A stretch of DNA of 22,710 bases, taken from assembly GCA_050292445.1 (NCBI GenBank), contig JBNKLQ010000077.1, positions 1 to 22,710 of the forward strand, in the 5' to 3' direction. The DNA is from Leptofilum sp050292445 (lineage in GTDB: Bacteria; Chloroflexota; Anaerolineae; Promineifilales; Promineifilaceae). Numbering within the stretch: the stretch's first letter is position 1; every line of letters starts with the position of its first letter. This document shows, piece by piece, positions 6,109-14,393 of the stretch. The position numbers and the translations under genes are program-made. The notes beneath the pieces are model-generated. The model was not told where the DNA came from, did no database searches, and was given only the letters and a program-made list of their open reading frames with translations.

Positions 6109-8448
6109 GTGTCCGCTTCTATCCTGCTGACGCTCATCATCCTCATCCTTGCCGCCGTCCTCTTCATTAGCGAACGTCTTAGCGTTGATCTGATCGCTTT
6201 GCTCGTTCTCATCAGCTTAACCGTTACCCAACTTGTTACACCTGCCGAAGCGCTGTCGGGCTTTAGCAATCCCGCCGTTGTAACCGTGTGGGCAGTATTT
6301 ATCATCAGCGGCGGCCTTTCCCAAACCGGCGTTGCCAACAAGATTGGTCAACAAGTTTTACGCTTTGCTGGCACAGGTGAAGTGCGCCTGATTCTCATTA
6401 TTATGTTAACAGCCGGGCTATTATCTGCCTTCATGAACAATGTGGGGGTGGCGGCGCTACTGCTGCCCGTTGTGATTGATATTGCCCACCGCACCCGCCG
6501 CTCTCCATCTCGTCTGCTTATGCCCCTGGCCTCCGGGGCTCTGCTTGGCGGCCTCTCCACCCTCATTGGCACCCCACCCAACATTCTGGCCAGCGATGCC
6601 CTCCGAGAAGCCGGGCTAACCCCCTTCTCTATGTTCGACTTCGCGCCTGTTGGCCTTCTCATTCTCATCTCTGGTATCTTGTTTACCATATTGGTTGGAC
6701 GCCACTTGCTGCCCCGGCGTGACGTGATTGGGGAAGCTATTAACCCCAATAACTCCACGCTGGAAGAAGCATACCATTTGGGACAGCGTCTTTTTACCTT
6801 ATCGATTCCCCCGCAAGGGAAGCTAAATGATGTACCGCTGTCCGAAAGCCGCATTGGCTCATTGTTGGGCTTAAATGTAGTTGCCATTTTACGCAATGGG
6901 CACACAATTCTTTCGCCAAAAGGAGAGACCAGGCTAAAAACCAACGACCGCCTGCTGGTGATGGGGCGGCAGGATGAAATTGCCAGTTTTCATCTGCGCC
7001 AACTGTTCACCGACGTCCAGCGGCAGCCTTCGCTGGCAGATATGACTGCTGCGGGCATTATTTTGGCCGAAGCACGTCCCAAGCCAACGGCCGATTTCCT
7101 GGGGCAAAATCTGGAAACGGTGCGTTTTCGGCAGCAGTATGGCTTAAACGTATTGGCCATACGACGCAATGGAAACGTGCTGCTGCGCAATTTTCAGCTC
7201 CTGCCACTTCAAGCCACCGATACGCTGCTGGTGCAGGGCACACAAGCAGAAATTGATGCCTTAAAAGATAGCCGTTCGTTTACGATCACCTCCCCACAAA
7301 CATTAGCTACCTATCATTTAGAAGATAGTTTGGTATTTATTCGCCTGCCAAAGGACTCTGTGTTGAACGGCCGTTCCCTACGAGACAGCCGCTTAGGGGA
7401 TGCGTTTGGCTTAACTGTGTTGGGCATTGTGCGCCAGGAAGAGACCCACCTGCTGCCTGACCCGGATGAACTGCTGCAGGCTGGGGACCGTTTGCTGGTG
7501 CAGGGTCACAAAAAAGATATTGCCATTCTGCGTGGCCTGGAAGAATTGGTAACCGACGAAGAGCTTATCGATCCCCAAAAGTTGGAATCAGAGCGTATTG
7601 GCCTGGTGGAAGTTATCCTCTCCCCCTATACCACTCTGGAAGGGCGTACGCTGCAAGAAATTTACTTCCGAGAAAAGTACGGTCTTAATGTGTTGGCTAT
7701 CTGGCGGCGCGGACGGCCGTATCGGCACAACTTGCGTGAAATGAGTCTGCAAATGGGGGATGCCTTGCTGCTGCACGGCGCACGTGCAAAACTGAACCTG
7801 CTAGGACAAGAACCTGACTTTGTCGTGCTGCACACCGACTCCCAGCCGCCGCTGAAGCTGGCAAAGGCTCCTCTGGCGGTGCTGGCCTTGCTGGTTGTGC
7901 TGGTACCGGTCATCGCTGGGTGGCTGCCCATTGCCATCGCCGCCATCATGGGTGCCACGCTAATGATTCTCACTGGCTGCTTGAACATGGAGGAGGCGTA
8001 TCGCTACATTGATTGGAAAGCAGTTTTCCTCATTGCGGGGATGCTGCCGCTGGGCATTGCTATGCAAAGCAGCGGTGCGGCCCAATTTTTAGCAGAGCAA
8101 GTGGTGGGCGTGATGGGAAGTCTGGGGATTACGGCCGTTCTCATCGGATTATTTCTGCTAACCAATCTAGCTTCCCAGGTGATGCCCAACCCGGTTGTTA
8201 CCGTACTCATGGCTCCTATTGCCATCAGCACCGCCCAAGATTTGGGCGCGTCACCCTACTCCTTCATGATGCTGGTGGCCATTGCCGCGTCTGCCAGCTT
8301 CCTCAGCCCCGTTGGACACCCGGCCAACATCCTCATCATGGGGCCGGGTGGCTACAAATTTAGCGATTACATCAAAGTCGGGCTGCCGTTAACGGCCGTT
8401 GTCTTACTCATCACCATGCTGGCTTTGCCCATTTTCTGGCCACCTTAA
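6109..8448 (+). CDS. SLC13/DASS-type permease with four RCK_C domains
   Basis: 779 residues from the GTG at 6109, which follows the USP stop by 2 nt and has GGAG 10 nt upstream. The frame is open to an ATG at 6073 inside the USP gene, which is less likely. The N-terminal membrane half (about 3-200) holds SAFMNNVGVAALLLPVV and LSTLIGTPPNIL, the ion/substrate-binding hairpins of the divalent anion:Na symporter class. The second membrane half starts near 590 and repeats the pattern (LASQVMPNPVVTVLMAPIA; PVGHPANILIMGPGGY). Between them are four TrkA_C/RCK_C modules at about 228-290, 316-382, 407-472 and 498-562, each ending in a D.LLV.G motif. Homologues recalled here usually carry two. Substrate is unknown; sulfate-like anions are plausible. 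Confidence 0.92.
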   Translation: MSASILLTLIILILAAVLFISERLSVDLIALLVLISLTVTQLVTPAEALSGFSNPAVVTVWAVFIISGGLSQTGVANKIGQQVLRFAGTGEVRLILIIMLTAGLLSAFMNNVGVAALLLPVVIDIAHRTRRSPSRLLMPLASGALLGGLSTLIGTPPNILASDALREAGLTPFSMFDFAPVGLLILISGILFTILVGRHLLPRRDVIGEAINPNNSTLEEAYHLGQRLFTLSIPPQGKLNDVPLSESRIGSLLGLNVVAILRNGHTILSPKGETRLKTNDRLLVMGRQDEIASFHLRQLFTDVQRQPSLADMTAAGIILAEARPKPTADFLGQNLETVRFRQQYGLNVLAIRRNGNVLLRNFQLLPLQATDTLLVQGTQAEIDALKDSRSFTITSPQTLATYHLEDSLVFIRLPKDSVLNGRSLRDSRLGDAFGLTVLGIVRQEETHLLPDPDELLQAGDRLLVQGHKKDIAILRGLEELVTDEELIDPQKLESERIGLVEVILSPYTTLEGRTLQEIYFREKYGLNVLAIWRRGRPYRHNLREMSLQMGDALLLHGARAKLNLLGQEPDFVVLHTDSQPPLKLAKAPLAVLALLVVLVPVIAGWLPIAIAAIMGATLMILTGCLNMEEAYRYIDWKAVFLIAGMLPLGIAMQSSGAAQFLAEQVVGVMGSLGITAVLIGLFLLTNLASQVMPNPVVTVLMAPIAISTAQDLGASPYSFMMLVAIAASASFLSPVGHPANILIMGPGGYKFSDYIKVGLPLTAVVLLITMLALPIFWPP

Positions 8449-8503
8449 AGGTAATTGATAGCTTTTACAGTAGCCCCGCCCCCCAACATCCGGTAAACTT
8501 TCC

Positions 8504-8520
8504 TTGCCAAAACATGGCAA
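8504..8520. other. Short hairpin after the transporter operon
   Basis: TTGCCA (8504-8509) and TGGCAA (8515-8520) enclose AAACA-type loop sequence, 56 nt after the SLC13 stop. A short T-run appears only 10 nt later (8531-8534). It may help end the operon transcript, but the stem is short. Confidence 0.3.
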
Positions 8521-8548
8521 CCACAAGTCGTTTTAAAAAGCCCACCCA

Positions 8549-8607
8549 TTTGTAGGCGCGGTTTCTTACCGCGTAAAAATGGCGCAGAAAGAATCTGCGG
8601 CTACAAA
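8549..8607. repeat. Three-way-junction repeat upstream of the amidohydrolase
   Basis: Outer stem TTTGTAG (8549-8555) pairs with CTACAAA (8601-8607). Inside are two perfect 6-bp hairpins: CGCGGT/ACCGCG (8557-8573, loop TTCTT) and CGCAGA/TCTGCG (8583-8599, loop AAGAA). The two loops are complementary to each other. Alternatively, the whole element can fold as one long imperfect hairpin. It lies 20 nt before the amidohydrolase start. It could be a mobile repeat or a leader RNA structure. Confidence 0.55.
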
Positions 8608-8626
8608 CAAATTTTGGAGAGTTCCC

Positions 8627-9871
8627 ATGACCTATTCCCTCATCCACAACGGTACCGTGATTGACGGCAACGGCCGTTCCCCCCTGAAAAACGGCGCAGT
8701 CCTCATGCGTGACAACAAAATTGAGCAGGTTGGCCGCAAAAGCGACATCCGTCTGCCCAACAGCGATGTGCAAATGATCGACGCCAACGGCGGGCACATC
8801 TTGCCTGGCCTCATCGACACCCATGTTCATTTCATCTTCGACGGTGTTAACTTTACCGAAGCGATGAACACCCCCTTTTCGCTCAACTATTACAAAGCCA
8901 TCGGCCCGATGCGGCGTACCCTGGAGGCGGGCATCACCTCCGTGCGGGATGCCGGTGGCGTGGATTTAGGGATGAAGCAGGCGGTGGAACAAGGCTACAT
9001 CGAAGGACCCCGCATGCAAATTAGCATCTCTGTCCTCACCATCACTGGCGGACACGGGGACAGCTGGCTGCCCTCTGGCCTGGATTTTGGCCTGATTCCC
9101 GCCACGCCCGGCCGCCCCAGCGGCTTGTGCGACGGCGTTGAAGAAGTGCGCAAAAAGGTGCGTGAAGTATTGCGCGCCGGAGCTGAGATCATCAAAGTGT
9201 GTTCCACCGGCGGCGTCCTCAGCCCCACCGACCACCCGGAATTTACCCAGTTCACCCCAGAAGAATTGGAGGTGATGGTGCAAGAAGCCGCTTACCGGCG
9301 CGGCGTGAAGGTAATGGCCCATGCCCAGGGGGCTGAAGGCATCAAAAATGCGGTCCGGGCAGGCATCCACTCCATCGAGCACGGCATTTTTGTGGATGAC
9401 GAAGCGATTGAGCTGATGCTGGAAAAAGGCACCTTCCTGGTGCCCACCCTGCTGGCCCCATTGGCTGTGTTGGAAGCGGCCGAAGCGGGCGGCAACATGC
9501 CGGAATGGGGCATCCGCAAATCCCGTGAGGTGATTGAAATTCATAGCGAGAACATCGGCAAGGCATTTAAAGCCGGGGTGAACATTGCCATGGGCACCGA
9601 CGCCGGGGTGATGAAACACGGCACCAACCTGCGCGAGCTGGGGTTGATGTGCAACGTCGGCCTGTCGCCGATGGACAGCATCGTGGCCACCACCAAAACA
9701 GCCGCCGAATGCCTGGGCTGGCAAGATCAGGTCGGCACGCTGGAAGCAGGCAAGCTGGCCGACGTCATCGTCAGCCAAACAGACCCGCTGGCCGACATTC
9801 GCAGTTTGGAAGATGTGGACAATATTCGGCTGGTGGTGAAGGACGGCCGTATTGTCAAAAATTTGATGTAA
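8627..9871 (+). CDS. Amidohydrolase family metal-dependent hydrolase
   Basis: 414 residues, cytoplasmic, of the imidazolonepropionase/prolidase-like branch of the amidohydrolase superfamily. The two-metal site is complete: HVH at residues 66-68, a candidate carboxylated Lys in EIIKVCSTGG (190), His in VMAHAQG (232), His in SIEHGIF (252) and Asp in MGTDAGV (325). The small N- and C-terminal beta parts (TVIDGNG; GKLADVIV.....L.DI) are present, so the protein is full length. Such enzymes hydrolyse cyclic or N-acyl amino-acid or dipeptide substrates; which one is not readable. GGAGAG stands before ATG 8627. An in-frame ATG at 8579 inside the upstream repeat is rejected as start. Confidence 0.9.
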   Translation: MTYSLIHNGTVIDGNGRSPLKNGAVLMRDNKIEQVGRKSDIRLPNSDVQMIDANGGHILPGLIDTHVHFIFDGVNFTEAMNTPFSLNYYKAIGPMRRTLEAGITSVRDAGGVDLGMKQAVEQGYIEGPRMQISISVLTITGGHGDSWLPSGLDFGLIPATPGRPSGLCDGVEEVRKKVREVLRAGAEIIKVCSTGGVLSPTDHPEFTQFTPEELEVMVQEAAYRRGVKVMAHAQGAEGIKNAVRAGIHSIEHGIFVDDEAIELMLEKGTFLVPTLLAPLAVLEAAEAGGNMPEWGIRKSREVIEIHSENIGKAFKAGVNIAMGTDAGVMKHGTNLRELGLMCNVGLSPMDSIVATTKTAAECLGWQDQVGTLEAGKLADVIVSQTDPLADIRSLEDVDNIRLVVKDGRIVKNLM

Positions 9872-9875
9872 CCAG

Positions 9876-9931
9876 AACCTCCCGGAGGTTTTATCTGAGG
9901 CGAAGCTCATTTGCTGAACCTCCGGGAGGTT
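9876..9931. promoter_or_regulatory. Paired AACCTCC/GGAGGTT palindromes over the NACHT ribosome-binding site
   Basis: AACCTCCCGGAGGTT (9876-9890) and its exact reverse complement (9917-9931) are each near-perfect palindromes and can also pair with each other. The second copy contains GGGAGG, the Shine-Dalgarno sequence 9 nt before the ATG at 9939. In either fold the ribosome-binding site is buried. This suggests low or conditional translation of the NACHT gene. It could also be a repeat insertion that happens to supply the site. Confidence 0.55.
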
Positions 9932-9938
9932 AATAGCT

Positions 9939-11795
9939 ATGGAAGTACAAAACAACCACAACCGCCAGGTGATGCTCCAGCGTGTGAAAACGTATTGGCT
10001 CGTGGGCGTGCTGCAAGAGTCGCTGCACGGGGCGGAGCTGATCGACCTGGCAATGACCTATCGCACTAACGCCGTGGCCAGCCGCGTGACGGCCGAATGG
10101 CAACAGCCGGACAACCTGCTACCTGATGAAGTGTTCGACACCCCCCTGCCCCTGGGCACCAACATCACCAAGGTGTATGACGAGGCCGAAGGCACGCTGC
10201 TTATCATGGGCGAGCCGGGGGCGGGCAAAACCACCATCCTTTTGCAGCTGGTCAGTGATTTATTGTTAAGGGCGCAGATGGACGGCCGCCATCCCATCCC
10301 CGTCGTGTTTAGCCTGGCCAGCTGGGCCAACAACATCCCCCTGGGCGACTGGATGGTCAACGAGCTGGCCAACCGCTACGAGGTGCCGCGCCGCTTGGGG
10401 CAGCTATGGCTGAAAAACGGCGAATTACTCCCCCTGCTAGACGGCCTGGATGAAGTAGAACAGGATCACCGTGTGGATTGTGCGCAGGCGATCAACCAGT
10501 TCCGCCAGCGCTACCTCACCCTGCCCACCGTCGTCACCTGCCGCCTCAAGGATTATGAGGCATTAGCCACGCGGCTTAATCTGGCCCAGGCGATTGTGCT
10601 GCAACCGCTGTCGCTGGAACAGATTGACCAATATTTGGCCAGCATGGGGCCGCGCCTGGCCGGGCTGCGCGCCGCGCTGCAAAACGACATGACGCTGCGC
10701 GAGCTGGCCGAATCGCCCCTGATGCTCAGCATGATGACCTTGGCCTATTACCGGATGCCGGAAAATGTGGCCCTGTCGCTGGGCAGCCGCAAAATGGGGC
10801 GCACGCTGCTGTTTGACGTGTACGTGGAGCGCATGGCGCGCTATCGCGGCGGCGAGTCGCTCTACGAGCCAGAGCAAACGGTGCAGTGGCTGGGCTGGCT
10901 GGCGCAAAAGATGTCACAGTTTAACCAGACGATCTTCTTCCTGGAGAATCTACAACCTAACTGGCTACCTCGTGAACAGCAGCGCCAGTTTGTCGGCGCT
11001 ATGCGCACGCGGCTGGCCGGGGTTTTTGTATTGGTCGGCCTGCTGGCAGGCTTGGTGGGGCTGTTGGTTGACGATTGGCGCGCTTTGCTGGCCGGTTTGG
11101 GTGCCGGGCTGGTAGCTGGCGGCCTGCTGGCTTTTTTCCGCCTGCTGCTGGTGTGGGCACGGGTTTCCTGGTTCCGCATTGAGACGGTGGAAACGCTCAA
11201 CTGGCGCTGGCTGCGGGCGCTGCTGGGCGGCGGCCTGGGGCTGGTTGGCGGTGGCCTGCTGGGCGGGCTGCTCTGGCTGGCGGGGCAGGGGCTAGACCCG
11301 CCGCTCTCCGGTGGCTGGGTAATCTTGCTGGCGCTGATTGGGCTGATTAGCCAGACGGTGGCCCACGCGCTGGAGCGTGATGAGATGAAGATGCGTACGA
11401 CGCCGGGACAGGGGTTTGAAAGGTCAAAGCAGAACGGCCGTCTCGTTGGCATCATCACCGGGGTGGCAACAGCGCTACTTCTTGGTTTAGGCTGGCTCAT
11501 CACCAACTGGGTCAACATGCCGCTGACGGGGGCTGCCTTTTGGCCCTTTGCCGTGGGCATTTCCTTGTATCTGGGCATCTCTGCCGGGCTGGCTTACGGC
11601 GGATTGGCTGCCTTGCAGCACAAGCGGCTGCATCGCGTGTTAAGCGAACATCAACTGGCCCCCGCCGACTATATCCACTTTTTAGATTATGCCGCCGAAC
11701 GCAACCTGCTGCGCAAAGTGGGTGGCGGCTATATGTTTGTTCATCTGCTGCTGCTGGATTATTTTAGAGAGACGGCCAATAAAAATGATGCGTGA
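9939..11795 (+). CDS. NACHT-type STAND NTPase with C-terminal membrane domain
   Basis: 618 residues. Residues 8-40 (RQVMLQRVKTYWLVGVLQES and following SLHGAELIDLAM) are a conserved N-terminal module of a NACHT family seen in cyanobacteria and Chloroflexota. Walker A is GEPGAGKTT (91-99), Walker B LLPLLDGLDEV (163-173), and a sensor segment TVVTCRLKDYE (197-207) follows. From about residue 355 there are several glycine-rich hydrophobic helices (VFVLVGLLAGLVGLLV, LLGGGLGLVGGGLLGGLLWL and others). Near the end, LLRKVGGGYMFVHLLLLDYF is the family's usual closing motif. STAND NTPases switch on ligand binding and act in signalling or defence; this one would act at the membrane. No separate effector gene is adjacent. 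It appears G+C-rich compared with the next gene. Confidence 0.88.
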   Translation: MEVQNNHNRQVMLQRVKTYWLVGVLQESLHGAELIDLAMTYRTNAVASRVTAEWQQPDNLLPDEVFDTPLPLGTNITKVYDEAEGTLLIMGEPGAGKTTILLQLVSDLLLRAQMDGRHPIPVVFSLASWANNIPLGDWMVNELANRYEVPRRLGQLWLKNGELLPLLDGLDEVEQDHRVDCAQAINQFRQRYLTLPTVVTCRLKDYEALATRLNLAQAIVLQPLSLEQIDQYLASMGPRLAGLRAALQNDMTLRELAESPLMLSMMTLAYYRMPENVALSLGSRKMGRTLLFDVYVERMARYRGGESLYEPEQTVQWLGWLAQKMSQFNQTIFFLENLQPNWLPREQQRQFVGAMRTRLAGVFVLVGLLAGLVGLLVDDWRALLAGLGAGLVAGGLLAFFRLLLVWARVSWFRIETVETLNWRWLRALLGGGLGLVGGGLLGGLLWLAGQGLDPPLSGGWVILLALIGLISQTVAHALERDEMKMRTTPGQGFERSKQNGRLVGIITGVATALLLGLGWLITNWVNMPLTGAAFWPFAVGISLYLGISAGLAYGGLAALQHKRLHRVLSEHQLAPADYIHFLDYAAERNLLRKVGGGYMFVHLLLLDYFRETANKNDA

Positions 11796-11823
11796 GGTGT
11801 GATCAAAATCACATTGCATGTCA

Positions 11824-11894
11824 CGTAGGGGCGAGCGATGGGAGAATTGGTTACAAGTGTGGCAAGGGTATCATCCCATCGCATCGCCCCTACG
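11824..11894. repeat. Long hairpin repeat between NACHT and pyrophosphatase-like genes
   Basis: CGTAGGGGCGAGCGATGGGA (11824-11843) pairs with 11874-11894 over 20 bp, with a single bulged T and a 30-nt loop. It starts 28 nt after the NACHT stop and ends 8 nt before the next ATG. It has no T-run. It belongs to the same GTAGGGG...CCCCTAC style as 3197-3220 and may act as a terminator or mobile repeat. Confidence 0.6.
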
Positions 11895-11902
11895 AATGAT
11901 CT

Positions 11903-12277
11903 ATGACAAAATCACATTTTCCAGAGGCTACTTCGTTTTTAGGTAAAATTGTCACGGCCAACATTGATCGCCCACTGCATTCACAGCATCCCGATTGGGG
12001 TTTTGCCTACCCTGTGAACTACGGCTTTTTACCCGGCGTTCCCGCGCCAGATGGCGAAGATTTAGATGTGTATATTCTGAATATCGCGGTGCCTTTGCGG
12101 CAATTTACGGGAGAATGTATTGCCGTTATCCACCGCCTGAACGATAATGATGATAAACTTGTGTTGGTTCCCCAGGGTGAATCGTTAACTGATCAGCAAA
12201 TTTGGGACCAAACAAAGTTTCAGGAAAAATATTTTGATTCGGTTATTTTGCGAGAGCATTCAAGAGATTTGAAGTAA
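11903..12277 (+). CDS. Short inorganic-pyrophosphatase-like protein
   Basis: 124 residues, against about 170-180 for bacterial family I pyrophosphatases. The core is recognisable: YPVNYGFLPG (residues about 32-41) and DGEDLDV match YPxNYGxIxxTxxxDGDPxDV, and RLNDNDDKLVLVP matches the second Asp/Lys metal loop. The usual second Asp of DGD is Glu. The C-terminal helix and the normal N-terminal E..kgs.nKyE substrate segment are missing or altered (TANIDRPLHSQ). It may hydrolyse pyrophosphate or a related compound, but activity is uncertain. There is no clear ribosome-binding site and the sequence is visibly more A+T-rich than its neighbours. It is complete rather than frameshifted as far as can be seen. 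Confidence 0.75.
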   Translation: MTKSHFPEATSFLGKIVTANIDRPLHSQHPDWGFAYPVNYGFLPGVPAPDGEDLDVYILNIAVPLRQFTGECIAVIHRLNDNDDKLVLVPQGESLTDQQIWDQTKFQEKYFDSVILREHSRDLK

Positions 12278-12316
12278 GATAATGCAAACGGCAGAAATAC
12301 AATTAAGATAAACTTT

Positions 12317-12345
12317 TTGCCACCGACAGCCCACTCCCCTATTCT
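12317..12345 (+). promoter_or_regulatory. Candidate promoter for the antiporter operon
   Basis: TTGCCA (12317-12322) and TATTCT (12340-12345) have a 17-nt spacer and would start transcription near 12352. A second candidate is an extended -10, TGaTACGCT (12403-12411), with TCGTCA 17 nt upstream; it would start at about the A of the ATG at 12420 and give a leaderless message. Confidence 0.35.
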
Positions 12346-12419
12346 AATAATTAAACACCAAGCAAGATGAAAGAATAATCAATCGTCATGCTGCCTTGGG
12401 AATGATACGCTAAAACAAT

Positions 12420-14375
12420 ATGGAACTATTTCAAGAACTACCCCTCACGATCCTCAGTTTTGTCTTTATGGCGCTGGCCTCCTGGCAAATTGGACGCCTC
12501 TTTTCTGCTTTTAACTTGCCCAAAATTAGTGGCTATTTGTTTACCGGTCTTATGGCCGGGCCGTTTGTGCTGGGCTTTGCTAGCATCGCAGAAATTGAAT
12601 CGCTCCGCTTTGTTGATGAGATTTCGCTGGCATTTATTGCCTTTGCGGCAGGCAGCGAGCTGTACTTGCCGGAGCTGCGAGGGCGGCTGCGCAGCATTGG
12701 GGTGGTCACCGCCACCATTGTTTTTGTCACAATGGTGGGCGGCACGCTGGCGGTATTTATGCTGGCCCGTTTTATTCCCTTTATGCAAGAATTCCCCGTG
12801 AGCGGCCAGGTGGTCATTGCTCTGATTGCCGGAACGATTATGGTGGCCCGTTCACCCTCGGTGGCTATTGCCCTCATCAATGAGCTGCGATCTCGTGGCC
12901 CGTTTACGCAAATGGCACTGGGCGTTACGGTTATCTCAGACGTGCTGGTGATTGTGCTGTTTGCCATTAGCGCCGACATTGCCGACGCGGTGCTGACTGG
13001 CGTCTCATTAAATCTGGGGCTGCTCTTGTTGCTGGCGGTAGAAATAGCCATTTCGATTGGTCTGGGCTATTTGTTAAGCCGTTTGCTGCTGGTGGTGCTG
13101 AATCAACATTGGCGGCTTTGGGTGAAAACGGCCGTTATCCTCAGCCTCGGCTTTGCTGTCTTTTTGCTTTCTACCTGGGTGCGCGACTATACGCACGACA
13201 ACTTCCCCATCGAACTCTTGCTGGAGCCGCTACTCATCTGCATGGTGGCCAGCTTTGTGGTTAATAATTACAGCGAATGCCGCCTGGAGTTCTCCGAAAT
13301 TCTGCACGATGTGGGGCCATTTGTGTACGTAGCCTTCTTTACGCTGGTCGGTACTGGCCTTAAGCTAGACATTTTGGCCCAGGTGTGGCCCATTGCTCTG
13401 GCTTTAGCTGTCATCCGGGTGGTGGTGATTCTTATTGGCTCTTTTGCAGGCGGCACGCTGGCGGGGGATTCTAGCAAGAGTAATCGCTACAAATGGATGG
13501 TGTTCGTAACCCAGGCCGGCGTGGCTCTGGGCTTGGCCAAAGAGGTAGCTGTGGAATTCCCTGGTTGGGGGGATTCGTTTGCCACCACGATCATCGCGAT
13601 GGTGGTGCTGAATGAGATTATCGGGCCGATCCTGTTTAAGATGGCGCTAAACCGCATGGGTGAATCGCATGTGCAGGCACAGGCAGCTCCCTTCGACGGC
13701 GTGCGCGATGCCATTATTCTGGGCCTGTCACCCCAGTCAGTAACGCTGGCCCGGCAGCTGAAAGCCCATCATTGGCAGGTGCGTCTGGCGGCGTTAGATA
13801 CGGAGCGAATGCAAACCCGTTTGGACCAGTTGGAGGACAGTTCATTAGATGTGCATCTGCTGCCAAACTGGTCGCAGGCCACATTGCAATCGTTGGAAGC
13901 GACCCAGGCAGACAGTTTTGTGCTGATGTTATCTGGCGAGGAAAACTTGCAGGTTTGTGAGTTAATTTACGAACATTTTGGCACAGAAACGGTGGTGGTC
14001 CATTCCCGTGATCGGGAGATGCGTCCTGCATTACAAGAGCTTGGCGCGTTGATTGTGGAACCAGATACGGCCGTTGTCTCCTTGTTAGAACAATTTGTGC
14101 GTGCGCCTTCCTCATCCATGCTGCTATTAGGCGCAGATCATCAGCAAGAAATTTTGGACATCGAGATGCGCAATGCTGATTTAAATGGCATTACGCTGCG
14201 TGAACTGCGCCTGCCACTGGACGTGCTGATTTTGTCCGTGCGCCGTGGTCGACAAGTATTGGTTACACACGGGCACACGCAGCTAAAGTTAGGCGACAAG
14301 ATCACATTGTTTGGCGTAGCGGATAAATTAGACGAGGTAATCCTGCGCTTCGAAAGCCAAAATGTACCTACCTAG
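12420..14375 (+). CDS. CPA2 family cation/proton antiporter with RCK-like tail (copy 1)
   Basis: 651 residues. The membrane domain (about 1-405, 11-13 helices) has GYLFTGLMAGPFVLGF, DEISLAFIAFAAGSELYLPE and the ion-site region ARSPSVAIALINE...VTVISDVLVIVL. There a single Asp (D174) is preceded by Ser, as in the QD type of KefC rather than the DD pair of electrogenic exchangers. The tail (about 415-650) looks like TrkA_N plus TrkA_C (GVRDAIILGLS; LGDKITLFG), but the GxGxxG loop is degraded to GLSPQS. Such tails gate K+/H+ or Na+/H+ exchange in response to nucleotides. There is no Shine-Dalgarno before the ATG. The next paralogue starts 18 nt downstream. Confidence 0.9.
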   Translation: MELFQELPLTILSFVFMALASWQIGRLFSAFNLPKISGYLFTGLMAGPFVLGFASIAEIESLRFVDEISLAFIAFAAGSELYLPELRGRLRSIGVVTATIVFVTMVGGTLAVFMLARFIPFMQEFPVSGQVVIALIAGTIMVARSPSVAIALINELRSRGPFTQMALGVTVISDVLVIVLFAISADIADAVLTGVSLNLGLLLLLAVEIAISIGLGYLLSRLLLVVLNQHWRLWVKTAVILSLGFAVFLLSTWVRDYTHDNFPIELLLEPLLICMVASFVVNNYSECRLEFSEILHDVGPFVYVAFFTLVGTGLKLDILAQVWPIALALAVIRVVVILIGSFAGGTLAGDSSKSNRYKWMVFVTQAGVALGLAKEVAVEFPGWGDSFATTIIAMVVLNEIIGPILFKMALNRMGESHVQAQAAPFDGVRDAIILGLSPQSVTLARQLKAHHWQVRLAALDTERMQTRLDQLEDSSLDVHLLPNWSQATLQSLEATQADSFVLMLSGEENLQVCELIYEHFGTETVVVHSRDREMRPALQELGALIVEPDTAVVSLLEQFVRAPSSSMLLLGADHQQEILDIEMRNADLNGITLRELRLPLDVLILSVRRGRQVLVTHGHTQLKLGDKITLFGVADKLDEVILRFESQNVPT

Positions 14376-14393
14376 AGGGTAGCCTTTTATTTT

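Noticed and set aside
8579..8626. Upstream ATG extending the amidohydrolase by 16 residues
   Set aside because: It falls inside the three-way-junction repeat. The ATG at 8627 has a good GGAGAG site and matches the family N-terminus.
8966..9961. A 331-residue open frame on the minus strand
   Set aside because: It is the antisense shadow of the amidohydrolase, with low-complexity His/Gln/Phe-rich translation and no motif.
10862..11578. A 238-residue minus-strand frame opposite the NACHT gene
   Set aside because: Its Pro/Ser/Arg-rich translation is typical of the antisense of a leucine/glycine-rich membrane region.
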